Assembly (NCBI GenBank): GCA_902806405.1
Contig: CADCWL010000023.1
Coordinates: forward strand, 1-43,680
Reading direction: 5' to 3'
DNA length: 43,680 nt
Origin: an uncultured Thermomicrobiales bacterium
GTDB taxonomy: Bacteria > Chloroflexota > Chloroflexia > Thermomicrobiales > UBA6265
Positions 8,845 to 17,658 of this stretch are shown here, in pieces. Made by a program: the position numbers and the translations under genes. The notes beneath the pieces were generated by a model that was given only the letters and a program-made list of their open reading frames with translations, was not told the origin of the DNA and made no database searches. Positions within the stretch are counted from its first letter, which is position 1, and each line of letters opens with the position of its first letter.

Positions 8845-8872
8845 ATTCTATTCGCCGGTGAACCGCTGTCAA
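8845..8872 (-). promoter_or_regulatory. Sigma-70 type promoter of the transporter/fucosidase operon
   Basis: On the minus strand TTGACA (8867-8872), a 16-bp spacer and TAGAAT (8845-8850) form a near-consensus housekeeping promoter. It sits 232 bp upstream of the binding-protein ATG, and its -35 box overlaps the stop codon of the MaoC gene. In DNA this GC-rich such a match is unlikely by chance. It would give a leader of roughly 220 nt. Confidence 0.75.
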
Positions 8873-9330
8873 GCGCCCTCGGTCGCCGCCGGCGCCCGCC
8901 GCTGCACCAGCAGCAGGTGGTCGCAGACGAGCACCGTCTCCGCCCGCTGGTTCGTCACCTCCAGCCGCTCGACCACCATCCCCTGCTCCGGCCGCTTGTG
9001 GTCGCGCGTCTCGGCGATCGCGACCCGGACCCGGATCGTGTCGCCGAGAAAGACGGGCCGCACGAAGCGGAGCCGGTCGTAGCCGTAGGAGAAGGCGAGC
9101 GGGTTGACGGCACCGGCCGTCATCCCGACCGCGACGGCAAAGATCAGCGTGCCGTGGGCGATCCGCTGCCCGAACGGCTGCGTTCGGCACCACTCCGCGT
9201 CCATGTGGTGCGGGTAGAAGTCGCCGGTCTGGCCGGCGTGGAGAACGACGTCCGCCTCGGTGATCGTCCGGCCGAGCGTCTGCCGCGTCTCCCCGAGCGC
9301 GTAGTCCTCGAAGTGCCGCTCTTCGAACAT
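8869..9330 (-). CDS. MaoC-like (R)-hydratase / hotdog-fold dehydratase
   Basis: A 153-residue single-hotdog protein. The motif [28 protein letters not shown] matches the MaoC/R-hydratase signature (GDxxPxHxD, then AHG), with the Asp and His expected to hydrate or dehydrate an enoyl-CoA. It starts at ATG 9330 right after a GGAGG-rich stretch and ends inside the -35 box of the next operon. It lies 49 bp downstream of the IclR gene on the same strand. A CaiB/BaiF CoA-transferase is encoded on the divergent operon, so a CoA-linked pathway is likely. The substrate is unknown; the link to sugar breakdown is only by neighbourhood. Confidence 0.9.
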   Translation of the reverse strand: MFEERHFEDYALGETRQTLGRTITEADVVLHAGQTGDFYPHHMDAEWCRTQPFGQRIAHGTLIFAVAVGMTAGAVNPLAFSYGYDRLRFVRPVFLGDTIRVRVAIAETRDHKRPEQGMVVERLEVTNQRAETVLVCDHLLLVQRRAPAATEGA

Positions 9331-9379
9331 GGCCTCCCTCCCCCGCCTCCGCGTCGCCGCGCCGGCGACCCGCCCCGCC

Positions 9380-10189
9380 TCAGGCCGCGTCGCCTCGTCG
9401 CAGCCCGGCCGTCGCCGTGATCGTCGCCGCGCAGCGCCGCAGCGCCGGCAGCGCCGCCGCCACGAACGCGTCGTGGTCCCGCCGCAGCGCCGCCACCGTC
9501 AGCGCCACCAGCACCCGACCGCCGGGCGTCCCGACCAGAACCGACAGGTCGCTCACCCCCGGCGTCGTCTCCCCGTGCGCCGTCTCGTAGCCCCGCGCCC
9601 GGATCGCCGCCAACCGGTCGGCCAGCGCCGCCCGCGCGCCGGCCGGCATCGCGGCGTGCTCCGCGTCCTCCGCCAGCGCCGCCCGCCGCGCCTCGTCGTC
9701 GAGAAAGGCGAGCAGGACCCGGCCGGAGGCGGTGTGCACGAGCGGCACCGAGCTACCGACCTCAACCGAGAGGCGGACCCGCGTCGGGCTCTCCTCCTGG
9801 TGGAGCAGCGTCAGCCGGTCCCCGTGCGCGACCCCCAGGTGGCACGACTCGCGCAGCTCCTCCGCCAGCTCCCGCATCGGCCGCTCCGCCGCCCGCAGCA
9901 GCCCCTGGTAGGGGGAGTGGGCGTGGCCGAGCTCGTAGAGGCGCAGCGTCAGGCCGTAGGCGCTGGAGGTCGGGTCGCGCTGGACGTAGCCGCGCCGCTC
10001 CAGCGTCGTCAGCATCCGAAACAGCTCGCTCGCGCTCCGATCGAGCGCCCGCGCCAGTTGCGCCTGGGTCAGCGGCACGCCGCCAGTCGCCAGGCACTCC
10101 AGGATGTCCAGCCCCTTCTCCAGGGCCGGCACGTGGTAGTCGGGTGTACCCCGCCCGTTCGCGTCGTCCGCCGCGCGCCCTCTTGACAT
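9380..10189 (-). CDS. IclR-family transcriptional regulator
   Basis: A 269-residue regulator. Residues about 18-80 form the IclR winged helix ([53 protein letters not shown]). Residues about 95-265 form the GAF-like effector domain ([59 protein letters not shown]). Family members bind small acids or sugar-acid-type ligands and often control a divergent operon. Here the gene is divergent from the solute-binding-like/CaiB operon, with a 182-bp gap holding an inverted repeat. The ribosome site before ATG 10189 is weak (GTGAAAG), so the exact start is less certain. It is followed by MaoC. Confidence 0.92.
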   Translation of the reverse strand: MSRGRAADDANGRGTPDYHVPALEKGLDILECLATGGVPLTQAQLARALDRSASELFRMLTTLERRGYVQRDPTSSAYGLTLRLYELGHAHSPYQGLLRAAERPMRELAEELRESCHLGVAHGDRLTLLHQEESPTRVRLSVEVGSSVPLVHTASGRVLLAFLDDEARRAALAEDAEHAAMPAGARAALADRLAAIRARGYETAHGETTPGVSDLSVLVGTPGGRVLVALTVAALRRDHDAFVAAALPALRRCAATITATAGLRRGDAA

Positions 10190-10198
10190 CTTTCACTC

Positions 10199-10215
10199 GC
10201 GAACCGAAGATTCGC
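10199..10215. promoter_or_regulatory. Inverted repeat in the IclR divergent gap, candidate operator
   Basis: GCGAA (10199-10203), seven bases, TTCGC (10211-10215), only ten bases upstream of the IclR start. Spaced inverted repeats at this position are typical IclR-type sites. The rest of the 182-bp gap (10190-10371) shows no strong promoter in either direction. The arms are short, so this is a candidate only. Confidence 0.3.
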
Positions 10216-10371
10216 CCACGGACACCATAGCGCCTGCCACCCCCGGTGGGAAGCGTCGCATGGGATTGTAGGACGGGGCCGGGACCGGGCGTCGACGCCT
10301 CCCTGGCGGGCGGCGGGGGTGCCGCGTCCCGGGGACGCCGCCCGTCCCGCGGCGGGCAAAAGGATCGCGCC

Positions 10372-11535
10372 ATGACCGGGTCTTCCGGCGTCGCCCTCTC
10401 CGGCATCACCTGGGACCACAGCCGCGGCCTCCTGCCGCTCCTCGCCACCGCCCAGCGCTTCGCGGAGCTGCACCCCGGGGTCGAGATCGCCTGGCAGAAG
10501 CGCTCCTTGCAAGCGTTCGCCGACGCGCCGATCGCGGAGCTGGCCGAGCGCTTCGATCTCCTGATCGTCGACCACCCCTTCGTCGGCCACGCGGCGGCGC
10601 ACCCAACGCTCCTCCCGCTCGACGACCTGCTCCCCGCCCCCTTCCTCGCCGATCAGGCCGCCCACGGCGTCGGCGCCTCCCACGCCTCCTACGTCGCCGG
10701 CGGCCACCAGTGGGCGCTGGCGGTCGACGCCGCGACGCCGGTCAGCGCCCACCGGCCGGACCTGCTCGACCGCCTCGAGGTCGAACTCCCGCGCACCTGG
10801 GACGACCTGGTCGCCCTGGCCCGGCGCGGGCTCGTCGCCCTGCCCGCGATCCCGGTCGACGCCCTGATGCACCTCTACATGCTCTGCCTGGCGCTCGGCG
10901 CCGAGCCGGGCGCCGCCGCCGACGGTCTCGTCGACCCCGAGGTCGGCGCGACCGCCCTGGAACTGCTCCGCGAGTTGGTCGCCGCGGCCGGGCCGGAGAA
11001 CCTGGAGCGAAACCCGATCCGCGTCTACGAGGCGATGGTCGGCGGCGACGAGCTCGTCTACTGCCCCTTCGCCTACGGCTACGCCAACTACGCCCGTCCC
11101 ACCTACGCCCGCGCCCCGCTCCGCTTCGGCGGCCTCGTCGATTTCGACGGGCGGCGCCTCCGCTCCACCCTCGGCGGCACCGGCCTCGCAATCTCCCGGC
11201 GCTGCCGCGGCGACGCGCTCGACATCGCCCTGGAGTACGCGGCCTTCGTCGCCTCCGCCGACTGCCAGCGGGGGATGTACGCCGAGAGCGGGGGACAGCC
11301 CGGTCACCGCGCCGCCTGGCTCGATCCCGAGGTGAACCGCGCGACCGGCGATTTCTACCGGCGGACGCTGCCGACCCTCGACGAGGCGTTTCTGCGGCCC
11401 CGCTTCGCCGGCTACGTCCCCTTCCAGGACGCGGCCGGGCAGGTCGTCCACGCCTTCCTCCGCGAGGGGAGCGATCCTGCCCCCGCCGTCTCCGCCCTCA
11501 ACCGCCGCTACCGGGAGGCCCTCGCCGATGCTTGA
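10372..11535 (+). CDS. Solute-binding-protein-like protein without signal peptide
   Basis: A 387-residue protein with the fold pattern of family-1 sugar-binding proteins ([63 protein letters not shown], a C-terminal [11 protein letters not shown]). It begins [15 protein letters not shown] at ATG 10372, with AAGGAT upstream, directly at the first beta strand. No hydrophobic leader or lipobox exists in frame, so it should stay in the cytoplasm. It is the first gene of an operon with CaiB (8-nt overlap), and a second similar protein follows CaiB. There are no permeases in this operon. It may bind a metabolite for the neighbouring enzymes or act as a sensor; function unknown. Confidence 0.8.
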   Translation: MTGSSGVALSGITWDHSRGLLPLLATAQRFAELHPGVEIAWQKRSLQAFADAPIAELAERFDLLIVDHPFVGHAAAHPTLLPLDDLLPAPFLADQAAHGVGASHASYVAGGHQWALAVDAATPVSAHRPDLLDRLEVELPRTWDDLVALARRGLVALPAIPVDALMHLYMLCLALGAEPGAAADGLVDPEVGATALELLRELVAAAGPENLERNPIRVYEAMVGGDELVYCPFAYGYANYARPTYARAPLRFGGLVDFDGRRLRSTLGGTGLAISRRCRGDALDIALEYAAFVASADCQRGMYAESGGQPGHRAAWLDPEVNRATGDFYRRTLPTLDEAFLRPRFAGYVPFQDAAGQVVHAFLREGSDPAPAVSALNRRYREALADA

Positions 11536-12742
11536 CACGCTCGCGACCGCTCCCCCGGCGAGCGGGGCGACCGACCGGCCGCCCGCCCTCCCCGCCACGG
11601 AGCGCCCCTTGGCCGGCCTGACCGTGCTCGACTTCAGCCAGTTCCTGGCCGGTCCCTCCTGCGCGCTGCGCCTCGCCGACCTCGGCGCCCGCGTGATCAA
11701 GGTCGAGCGGCCCGAGACGGGCGACCTCTGCCGCCGGCTCTACATCTCGAACCTCGCGCTCGACGGCGACAGCACCCTCTTCCACGCGATCAACCGCAAC
11801 AAGGAGAGCGTCGCCGCCGACCTGAAGGACCCGGCGCACCTGGCGTGGGTGCGGCGCCTGGTGGCGCGCGCCGACGTCCTGATCCAAAACTTTCGGCCCG
11901 GCGTCATCGAGCGCCTCGGGCTCGGCTACGAAGCGGCGCGCGAGCTCAACCCCCGCCTCGTCTACGGCACCGTCACCGGCTATGGCGCGGTCGGCCCCTG
12001 GCGCGACAAGCCGGGCCAGGATCTCCTCGCCCAAGCCCTCTCCGGCGTCACCTGGCTCAACGGCGACGCCGACCAGGGGCCGGTCCCGGTCGGGCTCTCG
12101 ATCGCCGACACCCTCGCCGGGGCGCATCTCGCCCAGGGGATCCTCGCCTGCCTCGTCCGCCGTGGCGTCACCGGCCGCGGCGGCCTGGTCGAGGTCAGCC
12201 TCCTCGAGTCGATCCTCGACTTCCAGTTCGAGGCGCTAACGACCTTCCTCAACGACGGCGGCAAGCTCCCCGAGCGGAGCCGCCTCCGCAACGCCAACGC
12301 CTACCTCGCCGCCCCGTACGGCATCTACGAAACGGCCGACGGCTTCCTCGCCCTCGCGATGACGCCGATCCCCCGCCTCGGCGAGCTCCTCGGCTGCCCT
12401 CCCCTCCTCGCCTACGCCGAGCCGGAGCGCTGGTTCACCGAGCGCGACGCGATCAAGGGCCTCCTCGCCGCCCACCTCCGGGGGCGGCCGACCGCCGACT
12501 GGCTCGCGATCCTGGAGCCGGCCGACGTCTGGTGCGCGAATGTCTTCGACTGGCCGACGCTGACCGCCCACGACGGCTTCGCGGTGCTGGCGATGACGCA
12601 GGAGGTGGCACGCGCCAACGGCGCCTCGCTGCGGACGACCCGCTGCCCGATCCGGGTCGACGGCGCCATCCTGCCGGCCCGCCGCGGCGCGCCCCGGATC
12701 GGCGAGGACACCGAGGCGATCCGGCGGGAGCTCGAATCCTAG
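11528..12742 (+). CDS. CaiB/BaiF-family CoA-transferase (class III)
   Basis: A 404-residue class III CoA-transferase, which moves CoA between organic acids through an aspartyl-CoA intermediate. Family marks are [74 protein letters not shown] and [22 protein letters not shown], where the Asp in GQDLL should be the catalytic residue. The ATG overlaps the end of the upstream gene by 8 nt, with GGGAGG nine bases before it, so translation is coupled. No partner acid or substrate is evident. MaoC across the divergent gap may act on the resulting acyl-CoA. The family is certain, the substrate unknown. Confidence 0.93.
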   Translation: MLDTLATAPPASGATDRPPALPATERPLAGLTVLDFSQFLAGPSCALRLADLGARVIKVERPETGDLCRRLYISNLALDGDSTLFHAINRNKESVAADLKDPAHLAWVRRLVARADVLIQNFRPGVIERLGLGYEAARELNPRLVYGTVTGYGAVGPWRDKPGQDLLAQALSGVTWLNGDADQGPVPVGLSIADTLAGAHLAQGILACLVRRGVTGRGGLVEVSLLESILDFQFEALTTFLNDGGKLPERSRLRNANAYLAAPYGIYETADGFLALAMTPIPRLGELLGCPPLLAYAEPERWFTERDAIKGLLAAHLRGRPTADWLAILEPADVWCANVFDWPTLTAHDGFAVLAMTQEVARANGASLRTTRCPIRVDGAILPARRGAPRIGEDTEAIRRELES

Positions 12743-12781
12743 GACGGACGCGGCCCGGCCCGCGGTGAAGGAGGGTCGACG

Positions 12782-14035
12782 ATGACCGACACCCTACGCA
12801 TCGCCATCCGCAAGTTCGATCCGTTCGAGGCGGCGATCCGACGGCAGTTCGACAGCTTCCGCGCCGAGACCGGCTGCGCCCTCCGGCTCGAGACCGAGTC
12901 GCTCGACCTCGTCCCCCTCCACCAAACGCTCTTCGCCGACGGCGGGCTGCGGGACGGCGCCTGGGACGTCGCCTTCGTCGTCACCGACTGGCTGGCGGAG
13001 GCGGTCGAGGGGGGCGCCCTGCTCGACCTCGCGTCGCGGCTCGTCGCCGACCCGATCCCCGGCGACCCCGACCCCTGGCCGCCGGCACTGACCCGCGCCC
13101 AGCGCTTCGGCGAGGCGGTCTACGGCGTCCCCTACCACGACGGCCCGGAGTGCCTCGTCTACCGCCGCGACCTCTTCGCCGACGAGGGGGAACGGGCGGC
13201 GTTCGCCGCCCGCCACGGCCGCCCGCTGACGGTGCCGACGACCTGGGACGCCTTCGCCGAGGTCGCCCGCTTCTTCACCCGGCCGGCCGAGGGGCGCTTC
13301 GGCGCGCTCTTCGCCGCCTACCCGGACGGCCACAATAGCGTCTACGACTTCTGCCTCCAGCTCTGGAGCCGCGGCGGCGAGCTCGTCGACGCGGCCGGCG
13401 CGCCGACCCTCGACACCCCCGCCGCCGTCGCCGCCCTCGACGGCTACCGCGCGCTGGTCACGGACCGCTCCCTCACCCCACCGGGCCAGGAGGCGATCGA
13501 CTCGGTCGCGAGCGGCGAGCGCTTCGCCGCCGGCTCGATCGCAATGATGGTCAACTGGTTCGGCTTCGCCGCCGCCTGCGAGCAGCCCGGCTCCCCGACC
13601 AAGGGGAAGGTCGACGTCGCCCCGCCGCCGGCCGGCGCCGACGGCCGTCCCGCCTCGCTCAACGTCTACTGGCTCCTCGCCGTCGGCGCCGGCAGCCGCC
13701 TCCCGGACGCCGCCTACGCCTTCCTCCGCCACGTCTGCTCGCCGGCGATGGACAAGGTGACGATGCTCGCCGGTGGGATCGGCTGCCGCCGCTCGACCTG
13801 GGACGACCCGGAGGTCAACGCCGCGATCCCCTTCGCCCACCGTCTGAGCGAGCTGCACGCCCACGCCCGCGAGCTGCCACGCGCGGCGGCGCTGCCGGCG
13901 CTCGTCCGCGTCGTCGACCGGGCGGTCCAGCGCGCCCTCGCCGGCGACGAGCCAAGCGCCACGATCCTGAGCGACGCCCAGGCGGAGGCGGCCCCGATCC
14001 GCCTGGTCGACCCGGCGGCGAGGGGGGTGGGATGA
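12782..14035 (+). CDS. Second solute-binding-protein-like protein without signal peptide
   Basis: A 417-residue family-1 binding-protein homologue starting MTDTLRIAIRKFDPFEAAIRRQFDSFRAETGC at ATG 12782 (AAGGAGGG upstream). Recognisable stretches are WDVAFVVTDWLAEAVEGGALLDL, YGVPYHDGPECLVYRRDLFADEGER, VPTTWDAFAEVARFF, the helix SVASGERFAAGSIAMMVNWFGFA and CSPAMDKVTMLAGGIGCRRS. The sequence starts at the mature fold; there is no leader, Tat motif or lipobox. Its stop overlaps the ATG of the Gfo/Idh/MocA gene (ATGA). With the protein at 10372 it brackets the CoA-transferase. The two are only distantly alike, so this is not a recent duplication. Role unknown. Confidence 0.85.
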   Translation: MTDTLRIAIRKFDPFEAAIRRQFDSFRAETGCALRLETESLDLVPLHQTLFADGGLRDGAWDVAFVVTDWLAEAVEGGALLDLASRLVADPIPGDPDPWPPALTRAQRFGEAVYGVPYHDGPECLVYRRDLFADEGERAAFAARHGRPLTVPTTWDAFAEVARFFTRPAEGRFGALFAAYPDGHNSVYDFCLQLWSRGGELVDAAGAPTLDTPAAVAALDGYRALVTDRSLTPPGQEAIDSVASGERFAAGSIAMMVNWFGFAAACEQPGSPTKGKVDVAPPPAGADGRPASLNVYWLLAVGAGSRLPDAAYAFLRHVCSPAMDKVTMLAGGIGCRRSTWDDPEVNAAIPFAHRLSELHAHARELPRAAALPALVRVVDRAVQRALAGDEPSATILSDAQAEAAPIRLVDPAARGVG

Positions 14036-15132
14036 ACCTCGCCGGCTACGCGGTCGACGACCGGATCCCGCCGCCGCAGAAGGCCGACTACGGGATCGGC
14101 CTCGTCGGCTGCGGCGGGATCGTCAACGCCGCCCACCTCCTGGCCTACCGGGCGGGCGGGCTGCGCGTCGTCGCCTGCTTCGACCGGGACCGGGAGGCGG
14201 CGGCGCGGACGGCGCGGGAGCACGGCATCCCGCGGGTCGCCGTCTCCCTCGACGACCTGCTCGCCGACCCGGCGGTCGCGATCGTCGACCTCGCGATCAC
14301 CCCCGCCGACCAGCCGGCCGTCGCCGCCCAGGCGATCGCCGCCGGCAAGCACCTCCTCTGCCAGAAGCCGCTCGCGCTCGACTACGCCGCCGCCGCCCGC
14401 CTCGTGGCGCAAGCGCGGGCGGCCGGGGTGAAGCTGGCGGTCAACCAGCAGATGCGCTGGGATGCCGGCATCGCCGTCGCCCGCCAACTCGTCGCCCAGG
14501 GGGCGCTCGGGGCGCTGGCCGACGTTCGGATCGAGGTCAGCGTGCGGACGCCGTGGCACCTCTGGCCCTGGATCGCCCGATCCCCCCGGATCGAGGTCCT
14601 CTACCACTCGATCCACTACCTCGACGCCCTCCGCTTCCTCCTCGGTGAGCCGGAGCGGGTCACCGCCGTCCACGGCCGCGCCCCCGACCAGCCGGAGACC
14701 GGGGAGACCAAGACCGTCACCGTACTCGAGTACGCCGGCGCGCTCCAGGCGATCGTCGACGTCAACCACCACGACTGGAGCGACGACGCCCACGCCCGCT
14801 TCCGCCTCCTCGGCGACGCCGGGATCGTCCGCGGCACGATCGGGCTGCTCGACGACTACCCGCACGGCCGCGTCGACACCCTCGAATATCAACCGAACGC
14901 CGAGCCGCGGCGCTGGCACCAGGCGGCCCTGACCACCCGCTGGATCCCGGACGCCTTTCTCGGTCCGATGGCCTCGCTGATGGCGGCGATCGAGACCGAC
15001 GGCGAGCCGGCGACCGGCGGCGCCGACAACCTCGGCACCCTCCGCCTCGTCCACGCCGCCTACCGCTCGGCAGCCGAGCGCCAGAGCGTCGACCCGGCCG
15101 AGATCGCGGCCGACGCCCCCGCAACACGCTGA
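14032..15132 (+). CDS. Gfo/Idh/MocA-family oxidoreductase
   Basis: A 366-residue NAD(P)-dependent sugar oxidoreductase. The Rossmann part has GIGLVGCGGIVNAAHLLAY, and AGKHLLCQKPLALDYAAA, the usual EKP site here written QKP. The C-terminal domain has LYHSIHYLDALRFLLGEPERV, with the conserved Asp/His pattern used for substrate binding. Start ATG 14032 overlaps the previous stop by four bases; a purine-rich GAGGGGGGTGGG acts as ribosome site. GH95 starts 12 bp downstream. In a fucose locus whose SDR is broken, this enzyme could oxidise fucose or a released hexose, but that is inference. Confidence 0.92.
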   Translation: MNLAGYAVDDRIPPPQKADYGIGLVGCGGIVNAAHLLAYRAGGLRVVACFDRDREAAARTAREHGIPRVAVSLDDLLADPAVAIVDLAITPADQPAVAAQAIAAGKHLLCQKPLALDYAAAARLVAQARAAGVKLAVNQQMRWDAGIAVARQLVAQGALGALADVRIEVSVRTPWHLWPWIARSPRIEVLYHSIHYLDALRFLLGEPERVTAVHGRAPDQPETGETKTVTVLEYAGALQAIVDVNHHDWSDDAHARFRLLGDAGIVRGTIGLLDDYPHGRVDTLEYQPNAEPRRWHQAALTTRWIPDAFLGPMASLMAAIETDGEPATGGADNLGTLRLVHAAYRSAAERQSVDPAEIAADAPATR

Positions 15133-15144
15133 CGGAGCCGACCG

Positions 15145-17565
15145 ATGCCCCGCTCCCGCCTCGATCCCCTCGAACGCGCCGGCCGCCACCCGATCGAGCG
15201 GGACGGCCCCGCTGTCCGCTTCTTCGAGGGGGCGCTCCTCGGCAACGGCGGCCTCGGCGCCGTCGTCATGCTCCGCCCCGACGCCCTCGTCGTCGCCCTC
15301 GGCCACAACGCCGTCTGGGACATCCGGGTCCAGGAGCTGGCGATGGCGGAGATCGGCACCTTCGCCGAGGTCTTCGCCCGCGTCGCCGCGCTCCCCGCCG
15401 ACCTGCCGACGCTCGAGGACGACCCCTGGTACGCCGACTACTGCCGGCGGATGGCGGCGCCCTACCGCGCCCCCTACCCCCGCCCCTTCCCCTGCGGCGC
15501 GCTGATCCTCGGCTTCGACCGGCGGCGGACCGAGGCGCTCGGCTACCGCCTCGACCTTGCCACCGGCCGCTGCGACATTCGACTCCGCCACGACGGCGCC
15601 CCCCTCACCGTCGAGCTCTTCGTCGAGGTTGGCGCCGACCGCCTCTGGCTCCGCGCGCTCGACGCCGCCGGACAGCGGACCGCCGCCCCGTTCGACCGGG
15701 TCCGGCTCCTGCCCGACCCGAAGCGCCCGGCCGACCTCCCCGCCCCGACCCTCCCCGCCCCGCCATCCGACGGCCTGGCCTTCCGCCAGACGCTGCCGAA
15801 GGCGGAGCCGCGGGACGGCGCCCCCAGTCCGCCCGACCCGGCCGACCGCGCCTTCCGCGTCGACGTCCGCCTCGCGGCCGACCTCCGACCGGGCGAGCGG
15901 CCCGGCTGGACCGGCCGCCCCGCCCCGACCGGCGAGCTGGAGCGCGCGGTCGCGCCGACCGGCCCGTTCGTCGCCTGCCTCGGCCTCGCCCACGGCCCCG
16001 ACGCCGAACTCCCCGACGCCGCCGGTGTGCTGCCACGGCCTTCCTCCGACGCCTACGGGGCGGCCGAGGACCGGAGCCGTCGCGCCTGGGCGGAATACTG
16101 GGCGCGCTCCGGCGTCGCCCTCGCCGACGACGAGCTGGAGCGGGTCTGGTACCGCAACCTCTACTTCCTCAACTGCGCCGTCGCCCCCGGCGTCACCTGC
16201 CCCGGCCTCTGGGCCAGCTGGAGCCTGGGCGAGATCGGCACCGCCTGGCACGGCGACTACCACATGAACTACAACACCCAGCAGCCCTTCTGGGTCACCT
16301 TCGCCACCAACCACGTCGACAAGCACCTACCTTATGTCGATCTGGTCGACCACCTCCTGCCGCTCGCCGAGCGCTGGGCGAAGGAGTACTACGGCCTCGG
16401 CGGCGCCTGCTTCCCCCACTCCGCCTACCCGACCCAGATGACCGTCCCCCCCTACCCGGTCCCGACCTGGGGCTGGGAAATCTGCGAGACCCCCTGGACG
16501 GTCCAGAGCCTCTGGTGGCACTACGCCTACACGCGCGACGAGGCGTTCCTCCGCGACCGCGCCCTCGGACCCCTCCGCGCCGCCGTCCGCTTCCTCGCCG
16601 ACTACCTGCAACGCCCGGAGGCGAGCGGCCCCCAATGGGGCGACGACCGCGTCCACCTCTTCCCGTCGATCGTCCCCGAGCTCTACGGCCTGACGCCGGG
16701 GCTGCGCCTCAACCACGACTGCCTGATCGACCTGACGCTGACCCGCTTCGTCTTCGCCGCCTACCTCCGAACCTGCGCGATCCTCGGGATCGAGGCCACG
16801 GAGGGGGAGCTGCCGGCGACGGTGCGCGGGCTGGCGGAGCGCCTGCCCCCGTACGCCACCGCCGCGTCGCGCCACGGCCCGGTCTTCGTCGCCGTGCCGG
16901 GCGAGGACCCCGACGTCGTCCACAACGTGCCCGTCCCGCTGATGACCGTCTTCCCCGGCGAGGAGCACGGGCTCGGCAGCGACCCGGAGACGTACGCCCT
17001 CGCCGCCAACACCCTCCGCAACGTCCAGGTCGAGGGGGGGAACGACCTCGTCTTCCTCAACCTCCAGGCGGCACGCCTCGGCCTGCTCGACCTGGATCGC
17101 TTCAAGCGCCAGATCGCCTACTGCCTCCTCCCGAACGGCACCTGCACCGACATGGTGCTCCAGGTCCACGGCCGCTACCGGGACGAGCTGCCGTTCGACT
17201 TCATGGCGCCGATGGGGATTTGGCTCGAGAACTTCGCGCTCCCCCTCGTCGTCGCCGAGTGCCTCCTCCAGAGCCACGACGGCACCCTCCGCCTCTTCCC
17301 CAACTGGCCGCGTGACCAAGCGGCCGAGTTCCGCACCCTGCGCGCCGTCGGTGCCTTCCTCGTCAGCGCCGCCCAGGCGGACGGGGCGGTCGCATGGGTC
17401 GAGGTCGAGAGCGAGGCCGGCGGCCCGCTCCGCCTGCGCAACCCCTGGCCCGGCCCCGTCCGCTGCCTGCGCGGCGGCGCCGAGGAGGAGCTGGACGGCG
17501 AGGAGTTCGACGTGCCGACGGCGCCGGGGGAGACGCTCGTCTTCGTCCCCTTCGCCAGCGGTTAG
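15145..17565 (+). CDS. GH95-type alpha-L-fucosidase
   Basis: An 806-residue inverting fucosidase of the GH95 type (alpha-1,2-L-fucosidase family). The N-terminal beta-sandwich begins with FFEGALLGNGGLGAVVMLRPDALVVALGHNAVWD. The (alpha/alpha)6 barrel holds WHGDYHMNYNTQQPFWV near residue 368, the counterpart of the GH95 DxHxxxNTQ catalytic Asn/Asp strip. FPSIVPELYG near residue 510 matches the PSxSPE stretch that carries the general acid. The C-terminal DGTLRLFPNWP motif is also typical. No signal peptide is visible. ATG 15145 has GGAG at good spacing, 12 bp after the oxidoreductase. A residue-level assignment of subgroup (fucosidase versus galactosidase) is not possible by eye. Confidence 0.85.
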   Translation: MPRSRLDPLERAGRHPIERDGPAVRFFEGALLGNGGLGAVVMLRPDALVVALGHNAVWDIRVQELAMAEIGTFAEVFARVAALPADLPTLEDDPWYADYCRRMAAPYRAPYPRPFPCGALILGFDRRRTEALGYRLDLATGRCDIRLRHDGAPLTVELFVEVGADRLWLRALDAAGQRTAAPFDRVRLLPDPKRPADLPAPTLPAPPSDGLAFRQTLPKAEPRDGAPSPPDPADRAFRVDVRLAADLRPGERPGWTGRPAPTGELERAVAPTGPFVACLGLAHGPDAELPDAAGVLPRPSSDAYGAAEDRSRRAWAEYWARSGVALADDELERVWYRNLYFLNCAVAPGVTCPGLWASWSLGEIGTAWHGDYHMNYNTQQPFWVTFATNHVDKHLPYVDLVDHLLPLAERWAKEYYGLGGACFPHSAYPTQMTVPPYPVPTWGWEICETPWTVQSLWWHYAYTRDEAFLRDRALGPLRAAVRFLADYLQRPEASGPQWGDDRVHLFPSIVPELYGLTPGLRLNHDCLIDLTLTRFVFAAYLRTCAILGIEATEGELPATVRGLAERLPPYATAASRHGPVFVAVPGEDPDVVHNVPVPLMTVFPGEEHGLGSDPETYALAANTLRNVQVEGGNDLVFLNLQAARLGLLDLDRFKRQIAYCLLPNGTCTDMVLQVHGRYRDELPFDFMAPMGIWLENFALPLVVAECLLQSHDGTLRLFPNWPRDQAAEFRTLRAVGAFLVSAAQADGAVAWVEVESEAGGPLRLRNPWPGPVRCLRGGAEEELDGEEFDVPTAPGETLVFVPFASG

Positions 17566-17576
17566 GGCCTACCGAT

Positions 17577-17605
17577 CGTCATTTCGGGCTTGCCGAGGAA
17601 TGACG
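17577..17605. terminator. Stem-loop after GH95 gene
   Basis: CGTCATT (17577-17583) pairs with AATGACG (17599-17605); inside, TCGG pairs with CCGA around a GCTTG loop. It lies 11 bp after the GH95 stop and 53 bp before the next start. It has no T-run, so it may only attenuate or protect the message. The wording CGTCATTTCGGGCTTGCCGAGGAATGACGG also looks like a dispersed intergenic repeat. Confidence 0.45.
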
Positions 17606-17658
17606 GTTCGCGAACAGGAGCTGGCGCCCACGCCGGGCGCCGAAAGGAGCGGTTCCCC

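Noticed and set aside
13714-16326. 870-residue minus-strand ORF
   Set aside because: Shadow of the binding-like, Gfo/Idh/MocA and GH95 genes, crossing three real genes.
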